A DNA stretch of 64,000 bases from contig NZ_BAGC01000033.1 in the NCBI RefSeq assembly GCF_000308655.1, positions 221,647-285,646 of the forward strand, written 5' to 3'. The first letter of the stretch is position 1. Each line of letters begins with the position of its first letter. Both the position numbers and the translations under genes were made by a program. The stretch is from Nocardia niigatensis NBRC 100131 (GTDB taxonomy: Bacteria > Actinomycetota > Actinomycetes > Mycobacteriales > Mycobacteriaceae). Below are positions 1 to 8,011 of the stretch, piece after piece. Under the pieces are notes generated by a model. It saw only the letters and a program-made list of their open reading frames with translations. It did no database searches and was not told the DNA's origin.

Positions 1-556
1 CGAAGACAACCGACCGGTCGATGTCGTACAGCGCCTCGCCGGCTTCGGGGTCGTGCGCCCAGCCTCCGGCGTCGCCGTCGGCCAGGGTGACGGCGCCGCG
101 CGCGGCCAGCCAGCCGACCGCGTCCACGAAGGCATCGCGATCTGCCGCCCGGTCGGGCGCGAGCTCCAGCCCGTCGACCCGTTCGGTGTAGGCGGCCACC
201 TGATCGGCCATCTCCGACAACGTGATTTGATCCCCGGCCCGGCCGAGCGCGGCCAGCGCCAGCGCGAGATACGCGTAGCGGCGGCGATCGAACACGCGGT
301 CGCCGGTGGTCCGGGCGGGCCGCCCGGCATCGAGGTGATCCAGCACCGGGAACAGCCGGGCCGTGGTCTCGGTGACCTCGAGGCGATACCCGAACAGCTC
401 GGCCAGATCCTCGCGCAGTTCCGTCGCCCACCGCCGGAGCAGCGGCAGCGCAATGCGATCCGGGTAGGTGCGGGTGACGAGGTGGTTGGCGAGGATCACC
501 CGCGCGGCACGCTGGTAGCTGTCCAGTGCCAGTGAATCGATACTCCGGGCGTGCAT
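1..556 (-). CDS. DUF2398 (TIGR02678) protein, Wadjet JetB-like, partial
   Basis: The reverse strand is open from an ATG at 556 to the window edge, about 185 codons; the C-terminal half lies to the left. The N-terminus (MHARSIDSLALDSYQRAARV, then an LPLLRRWATELREDL stretch and a DRRRYAYLALALAALGRAG helix) fits the TIGR02678/DUF2398 family, which follows DUF2397 in a conserved four-gene cassette. That cassette is one of the Wadjet (SMC-like, plasmid-restricting) types, in which this protein would be the KITE-like subunit of the condensin-like complex. Its ATG overlaps the TGA of the upstream DUF2397 gene (TGATG), which implies translational coupling. The SbcC-like ATPase and the DUF2399/JetD nuclease are expected off the left end. 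The family call is from recall of conserved patterns. Confidence 0.8.
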   Translation of the reverse strand, partial: MHARSIDSLALDSYQRAARVILANHLVTRTYPDRIALPLLRRWATELREDLAELFGYRLEVTETTARLFPVLDHLDAGRPARTTGDRVFDRRRYAYLALALAALGRAGDQITLSEMADQVAAYTERVDGLELAPDRAADRDAFVDAVGWLAARGAVTLADGDAGGWAHDPEAGEALYDIDRSVVF

Positions 557-2205
557 CAGCCGACCTCCCCGCCACTGTCGCCCCGGCCGGTCCCGGCCGG
601 TCCCGGCCGGTCGGCGGACGTGGTGGGCGCGGCCGATGAATCTCTGGACGGCACAGGGGATTTGCGGCTTCGGATGGCTGTGGTCTCGCGAACCTCGAGA
701 CGGCGGCCGTTGAGGTGCAGCACGCCCTTGGAGGTGCGGACCAGTGTCGAGCCCGGATGCTCGGAGACGGTCAGGGTCACGCCGTTGTCCGAGCCGGAGG
801 TGCCGGGCACGCGGCCGCTGACCGGCACCCACGCCGTGGACGCGGCGTCCAGCAGCTTGAGCAGCACCTCGGTCTCGCCCTCGTCGAGCTCCCGGTGGTG
901 GAGGTCGGCGGCGGCCAGGGACCGCGCGGCGTCGGCGCGGGCGCGTTGCGCCTCGAGCTGCACCTGCCGCAGCCGGCGGATCCCGGCGTCATTGCGCTGC
1001 AGTCGCGCGGGCGCGCCCGGCGTCGGCGGCCGGCCGGTCTCGGCGAGGGTGCGGGCGATCTCCAATGGCGGTGCGTCCCACCAGGATCGGATGGCCGGAA
1101 TCACATCGGCGTCCGGATGTTGCATGGCCAGGTGGCGCGGGCGGCCCAGACCGAACACCGCGTCGTAGAGGGCGTGGGCCGCGTCGGCGGTCGGCGCGGC
1201 GGTGAACCAGCCGGCCAGGTGTCGCAGCGCGGATTCCCGGCTGACTCCGCCCTTGCGGGTCTCGGTCACGCGCCGCAGCAGCGACAGCACGGCGGCGATG
1301 GCGCTCATGGTGGCCTCGCGCAGTCGCTCGCACTCGGTGAGCCCGCCCTCGTCGTCACTGATGAACCAGCCCCGCAGGCCGTGCCAGCGTGCCCGCCAAT
1401 CCGCTTGGCGCTCCGCGGTATTCAGCAGCACCCGCTCGTCGCAGTGGGCCGCGCGCCCGATGAGGTCCTCGACCCCGGTGTGCTCGACCTCGCGGATTGC
1501 GGCGGCCAGCCGCGGCGCGAAACGCGCCAGGTCCATGGAGAATTCGCGCATGTGCGCCAGTAGCGCGTCCTTGTGCGCGAGGAACGCCTCGGGCGTGGCC
1601 TCGGTGGTGCGCACCAGATCGCCGAGCGTGAGATAGAAGTGCGCCGCCCGCTCGGCCAGATCCGAGAGTGCCCGGTCCAGCCGGTTCAGCACCCGGTAGA
1701 CGCGCGGCGCGTCGGCGCTCTTGTTCGCCTCGGCGAGGGTGTGCAGATCGGCGAGCAACTCGGGCAGCACGAGCCGCGAGAGCGCGGCCTCGTCGAGCCG
1801 GGCCTCCAGCACATCCGAAACCGCCCGATAGGCCTGGTAACCCGCCTGGGAGAACTGATAGACGAAATGCCGGTTCCGGTACTCGGCGAGGGTGGCCGCC
1901 CGGGTCCCGTCGTAACTGCGTTCCAGCACGCCCCACTGATGCAACTGCTCCAGCAGCGGGCCCACCTCGGTGGCGGTCAACGCGGGCGCGCCCGGGCAAC
2001 GATTGAGCGTGTCGGCGACGTCGGAGGCGTGCAACAGCACCACGTAGGCGGCGCGGGCGGTGTCGAAGGCCCGCAACACCCACAGGTAATCGGCCCGTTT
2101 CTCGGCGGTGGCGAAGGAGAACAGGCGCAGCCGGTCGGCGTGCGGAATCTCCTCGGACCCGACCCCCCTCGGGTCGGGCAGCAATCCGTCAGCGGACTCG
2201 GTCAC
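556..2205 (-). CDS. DUF2397 (TIGR02677) protein, Wadjet JetA-like
   Basis: A 549-residue protein starting at GTG 2205 with no strong ribosome site. The sequence around residues 20-90 (HADRLRLFSFATAEKRADYLWVLRAF, a winged-helix-like segment) and the long helical middle match DUF2397/TIGR02677. In Wadjet-type systems this protein is the kleisin-like subunit that bridges the SMC-like ATPase and the KITE subunit. The C-terminal ~35 residues are low-complexity (Pro, Gly, Arg, Ser) and are encoded partly by a 10-bp tandem repeat at 582-614. It is the first gene of the operon, followed with a one-base overlap by DUF2398. No transmembrane segment or signal peptide is visible, so it should be cytoplasmic. 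The family call is good; the defence role is inferred from the cassette. Confidence 0.82.
   Translation of the reverse strand: MTESADGLLPDPRGVGSEEIPHADRLRLFSFATAEKRADYLWVLRAFDTARAAYVVLLHASDVADTLNRCPGAPALTATEVGPLLEQLHQWGVLERSYDGTRAATLAEYRNRHFVYQFSQAGYQAYRAVSDVLEARLDEAALSRLVLPELLADLHTLAEANKSADAPRVYRVLNRLDRALSDLAERAAHFYLTLGDLVRTTEATPEAFLAHKDALLAHMREFSMDLARFAPRLAAAIREVEHTGVEDLIGRAAHCDERVLLNTAERQADWRARWHGLRGWFISDDEGGLTECERLREATMSAIAAVLSLLRRVTETRKGGVSRESALRHLAGWFTAAPTADAAHALYDAVFGLGRPRHLAMQHPDADVIPAIRSWWDAPPLEIARTLAETGRPPTPGAPARLQRNDAGIRRLRQVQLEAQRARADAARSLAAADLHHRELDEGETEVLLKLLDAASTAWVPVSGRVPGTSGSDNGVTLTVSEHPGSTLVRTSKGVLHLNGRRLEVRETTAIRSRKSPVPSRDSSAAPTTSADRPGPAGTGRGDSGGEVG
582..614. repeat. 10-bp tandem repeat in the DUF2397 3' end
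   Basis: The unit CCCGGCCGGT is repeated about 3.3 times with a strict 10-bp period just upstream of the DUF2397 stop codon. Because 10 is not a multiple of 3, gain or loss of one unit would change the C-terminal frame and the TGATG coupling to DUF2398. Confidence 0.8.
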
Positions 2206-2307
2206 CGGGAGAAGGTTAGTACTCCCGCCCGACCGGTTCGGAATCGTGCCGAGTGTCGGCGCGCCTGATCCGGCCCCGGTGACCGATTCCGGGTCCGCGA
2301 GGGCGGG

Positions 2308-2880
2308 TCAGCTGCCGAGCGCGGCCACGCCCGCCTGCGCGAACTTCTCGTCCTGATCGCCGCTCGGCGCGCCCGCGACACCGATGCCCGCGATCGGAGC
2401 GCCGCCCTTGGCGGCCACCGGGGCGCCACCCGCCAGGAACAGGGTGCCCTTGATGCCGGCCAGGTGCGGCGCGTTGTCGAGGCGCTTGGCCAGCTGCGAG
2501 GTCGGCGCGTTCCAGGAGACGGCCGTGAACGCCTTCTCCTGTGCCGACGAGTAGGACTGCGGCCCGGCGCCGTCACCGCGCAGCGTGACGAGGGTGTTGC
2601 CGTCGCGATCCACCACGGCGACCGTCACGTGCTGGTTCTCCTTCACCGCGGCGTCCAGGGCGGCCTGCGCGGCCTTGGTGGCGGCGGCAACGGTCAGATG
2701 GGTGCTCTGCTGCAGGTTGCCGTCGGCGACATCGGCGGCCACGGGGGCCTTGCTGCCCGGATCCGGATCCTGCGCGTTCACCGACACCACGCCGATCACG
2801 CCGGCGGCCACCACCGCCGCGGCCGCGCCGCCGATGCCGAGGCGCTTGCGGTTGGAGTTGGTCTGCTGCGGGGTGGTCAT
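2308..2880 (-). CDS. HbpS/GlcG-family (DUF336) exported haem-binding-like protein
   Basis: A 190-residue protein whose ATG at 2880 is preceded by a good GGAGGA site. Residues ~12-37 form a basic start (RKR) and one hydrophobic stretch, so the protein is exported or membrane-anchored. The rest is a DUF336 domain: a TLAAA-like first helix (LTVAAATKAAQAALDAAVK), the strand VTVAVVDRDGNTLVTLRGD, a SYSSAQEKAFTAV helix, and a Gly-rich end (GGAPVAAKGGAPIAGIGVAG). HbpS of Streptomyces reticuli belongs to this family, is exported, binds haem and controls the SenS-SenR two-component system. Here the gene is divergent from a NarL-type kinase/regulator pair, the same neighbourhood. The haem role is inferred from that context. 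Confidence 0.83.
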   Translation of the reverse strand: MTTPQQTNSNRKRLGIGGAAAAVVAAGVIGVVSVNAQDPDPGSKAPVAADVADGNLQQSTHLTVAAATKAAQAALDAAVKENQHVTVAVVDRDGNTLVTLRGDGAGPQSYSSAQEKAFTAVSWNAPTSQLAKRLDNAPHLAGIKGTLFLAGGAPVAAKGGAPIAGIGVAGAPSGDQDEKFAQAGVAALGS

Positions 2881-3114
2881 GATGTCCTCCACTGACTCTG
2901 GGGTGAAAGCTGTTCGCTCCGTTCGTCTTCCAGCTTGTTGCCAGGCAGCGCCCGGCACGTCGGCGTAGTGGCTGGGAACTGGTGCGCGGTCCAGTTGACC
3001 CCCGTATCGACCGATCGGATGACCCGCGGAGCGGACCGGGCACGGCAGAATGACAGTGTTTGTCCTTGCCACGGGTGTTGTGCGCCCACGTCGCTGTCGC
3101 CGAGGAGGTGCCCC

Positions 3115-4290
3115 ATGGAGTCCGAAGACGAGGTGAGCGTGCCGCCCCGCGACGACGCCCGGCTGCTGGGCACCATCGTGCACAGTGCCTTCTACGTTCT
3201 GCTGGCGGCGTCGATGCTGCGCTTCGTGCTCCGGCATCCCGAGAGCGCGCGCATGCCGTGGGTGATCGGACTCTCGCTCGCACTGGCCGTGCTCTATGTC
3301 CTGAGCGAACTGCGCGCCTCGCGTCAGGTGCCGCTGTTCGGGCTGCTGGTGACCGCGTGGGCGGTATTGGTCGTGCTGGCACCCAGTTTCGCGTGGTGCG
3401 CGGTGCCGCTGCTCTACACCGGTCTGCGGATCCTGCCGCTGCGCCTCGCGCTCGCGCTGGTCGCCGGGCTGACCGCGCTGGTCGTCTTCGCGCAGCTGAA
3501 GCTCGCGGGCTGGGCCGACCCGAATCTGCTGCTGGCCCCGCCCGCCGTGGCCGCGCTCGGTACCGCGCTGTTCGTCGGCCTGCTGCGGCAGACCGAACGG
3601 CAGGCCGCGCTCATCGACGACCTGCGCGCCACCCGCCGCGAACTCGCGGCCACCGAACGCCGCGAAGGCACCCTCGCCGAACGGCAGCGCCTGGCCATGG
3701 AGATCCACGACACCCTGGCCCAGGGGCTTTCGAGTCAGCGCATGCTGCTGCAAGCGGCCGACCGGATCTGGGACACCGAACCGGGGCAGGCCCGTGAGCA
3801 TGTGCGCAGCGCGGCGGCCGTCGCCGAATACAACCTCGCCGAGGCCCGGCGCTTCGTGCACGACCTCACGCCCACCGACCTGGCCGCGGGCGGGTCGCTG
3901 GTCGCGGCGTTGCGGGCGATGGCCGACCGGGAGGGCGGCGAGTCACTCGCCGTGCGAGTCCATGTCGAGGGCGCGCCGGTCGGGTTGCCCGCGGGCGTGG
4001 AGGCCGCGGTCCTGCGCATCGCGCAGGGGGCGTTGGCGAATGCGCGCGAGCATGCCGCCGCGACGGTGGTCACCATCACCCTCACCGAGCTCGGCGACCG
4101 CCTCGTCCTCGACATCGCGGACGACGGAAAGGGTTTCGACCCCGCCGCGACCGCCACGACGGCCGATCGCGGCCACGGCCTGCCCGCCATGCGCGCCCGC
4201 CTGCGTCAGCTGGGCGGCACCCTCACCGTCGAATCGGCACCCGGAGACGGTACCGTAGTCTCCGCCGAGATCCCCCTGGAGCGGCCGTGA
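3115..4290 (+). CDS. NarL-type sensor histidine kinase (SenS-like)
   Basis: A 391-residue kinase; ATG 3115 follows a GAGGAGG site. Residues ~20-160 contain five or six hydrophobic segments and no recognisable extracellular sensor domain. A coiled stretch leads to the HisKA_3 dimerisation/phosphoacceptor motif ERQRLAMEIHDTLAQG, with His198 as the expected phosphorylation site. The HATPase domain follows, with DIADDGKGFDP (~332-342) and GHGLPAMRARLRQLGG. It probably phosphorylates the response regulator whose GTG overlaps its TGA by four bases. The lack of a sensor domain, the multi-span membrane part and the divergent HbpS-like gene resemble SenS of Streptomyces, which senses through the accessory protein HbpS. 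Confidence 0.92.
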   Translation: MESEDEVSVPPRDDARLLGTIVHSAFYVLLAASMLRFVLRHPESARMPWVIGLSLALAVLYVLSELRASRQVPLFGLLVTAWAVLVVLAPSFAWCAVPLLYTGLRILPLRLALALVAGLTALVVFAQLKLAGWADPNLLLAPPAVAALGTALFVGLLRQTERQAALIDDLRATRRELAATERREGTLAERQRLAMEIHDTLAQGLSSQRMLLQAADRIWDTEPGQAREHVRSAAAVAEYNLAEARRFVHDLTPTDLAAGGSLVAALRAMADREGGESLAVRVHVEGAPVGLPAGVEAAVLRIAQGALANAREHAAATVVTITLTELGDRLVLDIADDGKGFDPAATATTADRGHGLPAMRARLRQLGGTLTVESAPGDGTVVSAEIPLERP

Positions 4291-4922
4291 CCGAAACCCC
4301 TGTCCGCCTGGTGATCTGCGACGATCACGTGGTCGTGCGCGCCGGACTGCGCGCCCTGCTGGCCAGCGCGCCCCGCATCGACGTCATCGGCGAGGCGGGC
4401 AGCGGCCCGGAGGTCGTCGCCCTCGCCGAGAGTCTGCGCCCGGACGTCGTGCTCATGGACCTCCAGCTCGGCGGCGACATGGACGGCATCGAGGCCACCC
4501 GGCGCATCACCTCCGGTGCTGGTGCGGCCCCGTATGTTCTGGTGCTCACCACCTATGACACCGACGCCGACATCACCCGCGCCATCGCGGCCGGCGCGAC
4601 CGGCTATCTGCTCAAGGCCGAACGGCCCGAGGAGCTGTTCGCGGCGATTCACGCTGCGGCGCAAGGACGTACGGCACTCTCGCCGCCCGTCGCGGATCGG
4701 GTCCTCAACCGGATGCGAAATCCGCAGCCCGCGTTGACAGCCCGGGAACTGGACATCCTCGGCCAGCTGTCCCAGGGGCTGGGGAATCGGGAGATCGCGC
4801 GGGCGCTCCACGTCAGCGAGGCGACCGTGAAGACCCATCTCGGCCGGATCTACGACAAGCTGGGCGTCGACAATCGCGCCGCGGCCGTGGCGGTGGCCAC
4901 TGCGCAGCGACTCCTGAAGTGA
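4287..4922 (+). CDS. NarL/LuxR-family response regulator (SenR-like)
   Basis: A 211-residue regulator. The receiver domain (~6-122) has the acidic pair CDD at 11-13, the phosphoacceptor Asp58 in VVLMDLQ, a conserved Thr in VLVLTTYD and Lys in YLLKAE. A LuxR-type helix-turn-helix follows (~146-205: LTARELDILGQLSQGLGNRE, then VSEATVKTHLGRIYDKLGV). The start is GTG 4287, inside GTGA, overlapping the kinase stop and implying co-translation. It is the cognate partner of the upstream kinase; the HbpS-like gene across the divergent promoter at 2881-3114 is a plausible target. That last point is an inference from the Streptomyces Sen system. Confidence 0.93.
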   Translation: MTETPVRLVICDDHVVVRAGLRALLASAPRIDVIGEAGSGPEVVALAESLRPDVVLMDLQLGGDMDGIEATRRITSGAGAAPYVLVLTTYDTDADITRAIAAGATGYLLKAERPEELFAAIHAAAQGRTALSPPVADRVLNRMRNPQPALTARELDILGQLSQGLGNREIARALHVSEATVKTHLGRIYDKLGVDNRAAAVAVATAQRLLK

Positions 4923-4923
4923 G

Positions 4924-6195
4924 TCACACCCCTTTGGGCGCGGCCTGCCGCATGAACCCGAAGAGATACCCGGCCACCCGGCGCATCTGAATCTCCTCGC
5001 TGCCCTCGGTGATCCGATACCGCCGGTGATGCCGGTAGATGTGCTCGAACGGCGTGTGCCGTGAATAGCCGAGCCCGCCGTGAATCTGCATCGCGCGATC
5101 GGCGGCCTCACAGCACAGCCGGTTGGACCAGTAGTTGCACATGGACACCTGCGCGGACTGTGTGAACGGCCCGTAGCGGTCCATGGCCCACGCGGTCTTG
5201 TGGATCAGACTCCGGAGCATCTCGCACTGGGTGCTCAGCTCCACCAGCGGGAACTGGATCGCCTGATTGGCGGCCAGGGGAGTCCCGAAGGTCTTGCGCT
5301 CCTTGGCATACGCGATCGACCGATCGATACAGTACTGCGCCGCTCCGAGACTGGACGCCGCCTGCCGGAGCCGGTTCTCGTTGAAGAAATGCTGCACGAC
5401 CGCCAGCCCGCGGCCCTCCTTGCCGAAGATCGCGGCGTCCGGCACCCGCACATCCTTCAGGACGACGTGGGCGTGATCGGTGGGCATATTGAACGTCCAG
5501 AGAAACTCGGCGATCCGGAAGCCGGGCGTCTCAACCGGTACAAGGAAAGCGGTGATGCCGACGGCGTCGCCCGGGCTGCCCGAAGTCCTGGCGAAGATCA
5601 GGTCGGCGTCGGCGCGGTGCATCCCGGTGTTGAAGGTCTTCTCGCCGTTGATGATCCAGGAATCACCGTCGCGGACCGCCGTGGTCTCCATGAAGGTGGC
5701 GTCGGAGCCGTGGTCGGGTTCGGTGATCCCGAAGCCGAAGAACTTCTCGCCGGTGGCCAGCTCGCCGATCCACTCCGAGCGCTGTGCGGGCGAACCGTAT
5801 TCGTGCATGAGCAGCAGCCCGACATTGTTGGCCACGATGGCGTGCTCGGTTTGCAGATCGCAGTGCAGCCCGAGGCCGCGGCGCGCCAGATGCTCACGGA
5901 TGACGGCCATATCGAGATTGCTGCCGTCCCGGCCGCCGTATTCGGCGGGATAGGCGTATCGGAGGTGGCCGGCGGCGTCGGCGCGGCGACGGGCCTCGTC
6001 CAGCAGGTTCTCCCACTCGCCATGGGGAAGGCCGCCGCGATCCCAATCGGTGCGGGCGTCCTCGCGGCGGTGGTCGAAGAAGCGGATATTGTCGTCGGCC
6101 TGCTCCAGCGGGATGATCTCGCGGTCGATGAACTCGTCGAGTTCGGCCAGATACTTCTGCAGGGCGTCGGGTAGCTCGAAATCCATGGCGGTCAT
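4924..6195 (-). CDS. Acyl-CoA dehydrogenase (ACAD11/LvaC-like)
   Basis: A 423-residue flavoprotein in the order N-terminal helical domain, beta domain (FGFGITEPDHGSDATFMETT, then SWIINGEKTFNTG) and C-terminal helical domain (IHGGLGYSRHTPFEHIYR, RITEGSEEIQMRRV). These are standard ACAD FAD- and substrate-binding signatures. It is the last gene of a three-gene operon; its ATG at 6195 overlaps the TGA of the phosphotransferase gene (ATGA). An APH-like kinase paired with an ACAD is the arrangement fused in human ACAD10/ACAD11 and split in Pseudomonas LvaA/LvaC, where 4-hydroxyacyl-CoA is phosphorylated and then converted for beta-oxidation. The same role is likely here but is inferred from context. 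Confidence 0.93.
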   Translation of the reverse strand: MTAMDFELPDALQKYLAELDEFIDREIIPLEQADDNIRFFDHRREDARTDWDRGGLPHGEWENLLDEARRRADAAGHLRYAYPAEYGGRDGSNLDMAVIREHLARRGLGLHCDLQTEHAIVANNVGLLLMHEYGSPAQRSEWIGELATGEKFFGFGITEPDHGSDATFMETTAVRDGDSWIINGEKTFNTGMHRADADLIFARTSGSPGDAVGITAFLVPVETPGFRIAEFLWTFNMPTDHAHVVLKDVRVPDAAIFGKEGRGLAVVQHFFNENRLRQAASSLGAAQYCIDRSIAYAKERKTFGTPLAANQAIQFPLVELSTQCEMLRSLIHKTAWAMDRYGPFTQSAQVSMCNYWSNRLCCEAADRAMQIHGGLGYSRHTPFEHIYRHHRRYRITEGSEEIQMRRVAGYLFGFMRQAAPKGV

Positions 6196-7196
6196 CTCGA
6201 TCCAGTCGGGCGGATCTGCATGAGCAGATCCCATTCGATCTCGGGGATGCGCCGCCCGCTGGCGGCCATGACAATGCTGGGGACGGTGCCGTCCAGGAAC
6301 GAGGCGGCCTGCGCGGCGAGCATGGCGCCCCAGCCCAGCGTGCAGGCCACCTTCCACCAGCGGAACCGGTCCTCGTCGAAATCGCCTCCGGCAGCGGCGT
6401 ATCCGCGCACGTAGGTCGCGCGGCCGGTGAACCCGCCGAATTCGCGATCGTCGACGCCGAAGCGCCACATGCGCAGCGCCGACCAGGCGGTGTCGCGCAT
6501 CGGATCGCCGAACCGCTGGGCGCCTTCCCAATCCAGCACCGTCTCGATGCCGCCGGGGCCGACGATCAGGTTGCCGTTGCGAATATCGGTGTGGACCAGG
6601 GCGAGCCGCTCCGGCGGCGCGGGGAGGTGACGGCCCAGCCAGCGCAGCGCGAGCGCGAACACCGGGCGGTCGGCGAGATACCGGGCCACCGACGATTCGG
6701 CTTCGCGCAGAAACGATTCGGCCGGGTTCCGGACGGGACCGCCGGGGAGCTCGGAGGAGCCCTTCTCCGGGTCGATCGCATGCAGCAGGGCGGTGGCCCG
6801 GCCGAGCTGCTCGCCCACCAGATCGCCGATACCGGCCTCGTGGACCAACCGCAGGACCCGGCGCGGCACGGTCTCCCCGTCGAGGCGCTCGGACAGCATG
6901 AACGGTTCCCCGGCGTATCCGGCGTCGGTGCAGACGGCCAGCACGTGGGGGACGGGCACCCCGTGCTCGCGGGCCAGTTCCCGCACGCCCGCCTCGACAT
7001 CGACCGGGAGTAACTGAATAGTGCCCGGCACCAGCGTGGCGACCAGCCTCAGCACGCATCCGCCGATATCGGCGTCGAGGGCGATATTGCGCCGCCGCGC
7101 GCCCGCCGAGAGCGGCTGCACATCGGAGATCGTCACCGGCCGGCCGATGTCCTCGGACAGGAATCGGGCCAGGCCGGCCGTCAGGTCGCCGGTCAT
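6192..7196 (-). CDS. APH-fold phosphotransferase (LvaA/ACAD10-11 kinase-like)
   Basis: A 334-residue aminoglycoside-phosphotransferase-fold protein. The catalytic loop is LALVHTDIRNGNLIV (the H-x-D-x4-N pattern) and the metal-binding motif is VLDWEGAQRFGDP. The N-terminal lobe has ISDVQPLSAGARRRNIALDA and an ELAREHGVPVPHVLAV segment typical of the family. Start and stop both overlap neighbours by four bases (ATGA with DUF6285 upstream and with the ACAD downstream), so the three products are made together. Such kinases next to acyl-CoA dehydrogenases phosphorylate 4-hydroxyacyl-CoAs rather than antibiotics. Annotation as a resistance enzyme would be misleading. Confidence 0.9.
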   Translation of the reverse strand: MTGDLTAGLARFLSEDIGRPVTISDVQPLSAGARRRNIALDADIGGCVLRLVATLVPGTIQLLPVDVEAGVRELAREHGVPVPHVLAVCTDAGYAGEPFMLSERLDGETVPRRVLRLVHEAGIGDLVGEQLGRATALLHAIDPEKGSSELPGGPVRNPAESFLREAESSVARYLADRPVFALALRWLGRHLPAPPERLALVHTDIRNGNLIVGPGGIETVLDWEGAQRFGDPMRDTAWSALRMWRFGVDDREFGGFTGRATYVRGYAAAGGDFDEDRFRWWKVACTLGWGAMLAAQAASFLDGTVPSIVMAASGRRIPEIEWDLLMQIRPTGSR

Positions 7197-7465
7197 TCGC
7201 CCTCCCACGCGTCGTAGCCGGGTTTGGCGACGGCCAGATCGGCGCGGACCACCGGCACCAGGGCCGCCCACAGCGCGTCGTCGTCGGTCGCGGGCAGGTC
7301 CGGTGGGTGTGCGGGGAGGGTGAGCTCGCGTTCCAGCATCCGGGCGAGATGCGCGCCGACGCGGGCCTGATGCCGCAGCTCGGGTGGGAGTGCGGGCAGG
7401 AGCGTCGTCTCCAGCAGATCCGCGAGCGCGCTCAGCAACTCCGGTGCCGTGGGCCGATACTGCAT
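7193..7465 (-). CDS. DUF6285 small protein (LvaB-like)
   Basis: A 90-residue protein. The ATG at 7465 is chosen because a GGAGG site lies just upstream; an in-frame extension would add ~23 basic residues without a better site. The pattern (PTAPELLSALADLLETTLLP at the start, a RVGAHLARMLERELTL helix, a final LAVAKPGYDAWE) fits DUF6285. It leads the operon with the phosphotransferase and acyl-CoA dehydrogenase and overlaps the former by four bases. In Pseudomonas the small protein LvaB is needed for the kinase LvaA; I infer the same kind of partnership here. No membrane segment or signal peptide is visible. Confidence 0.78.
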   Translation of the reverse strand: MQYRPTAPELLSALADLLETTLLPALPPELRHQARVGAHLARMLERELTLPAHPPDLPATDDDALWAALVPVVRADLAVAKPGYDAWEGE

Positions 7466-8011
7466 GGCGTGCCTCCGGCGTGAAATCCGTTGTTCGGCAG
7501 GTAGACCGGGATCGTACGGGACCCGGGCGGCCAATTGCAGGCGAATGCCCGCAGTTGCAGGTCGGCGGGGTCGTCCGGGCTACCGGTGCGCGGTGGCAGC
7601 GGAGCGCTGGAGCCAACTCGGTGTCGAACGCCGGTCGGACCGGGAGGCGGCTGGTGGGGCAGTGGCCGACCAGCCCGCACCAGGTGCCCGTCGGGCCGAC
7701 GCGTCTATCGCCCACGCAGGGTGGAACGTCACATTACGACAGATTGATCTGGCTGCGTAGTCTGGACACAGAGTTGGGTCGATCTATCCAGTCAGTGCGC
7801 TGACCAGCGCGGCGTCCGCGGCCTGGCCGGACGCTCCGACTTCACCGAAACGGGCGATGTTGCTGGAACGGTGGCCGGTCGGAATCGCCAATATGCCACC
7901 TGTCATCCCCGTCCCGCGTGGAGTGTCGTGCTCCGTGCCCGAATCCATGAAATGATCGCTACTGCTGATCATTTGCTGTACACGGACCGCGACCGCGACA
8001 CCGGACTGGTG
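7466..8011. other. Divergent gene-free interval
   Basis: This 546-bp stretch separates the DUF6285 operon from the DUF202/alkyl-sulfatase operon. I see no supported gene. It must hold both divergent promoters. A 40-codon frame on the reverse strand (7784-7906) lacks a convincing ribosome site. Confidence 0.6.

Noticed and set aside
6192..7196. An aminoglycoside resistance gene
   Set aside because: The fold is shared, but the operon with DUF6285 and an acyl-CoA dehydrogenase points to acyl-CoA metabolism.
7784..7906. A 40-codon reverse-strand frame (MTGGILAIPTGHRSSNIARF...) between divergent operons
   Set aside because: The composition looks protein-like, but there is no good ribosome site, promoter or terminator, and it overlaps the likely promoter region.
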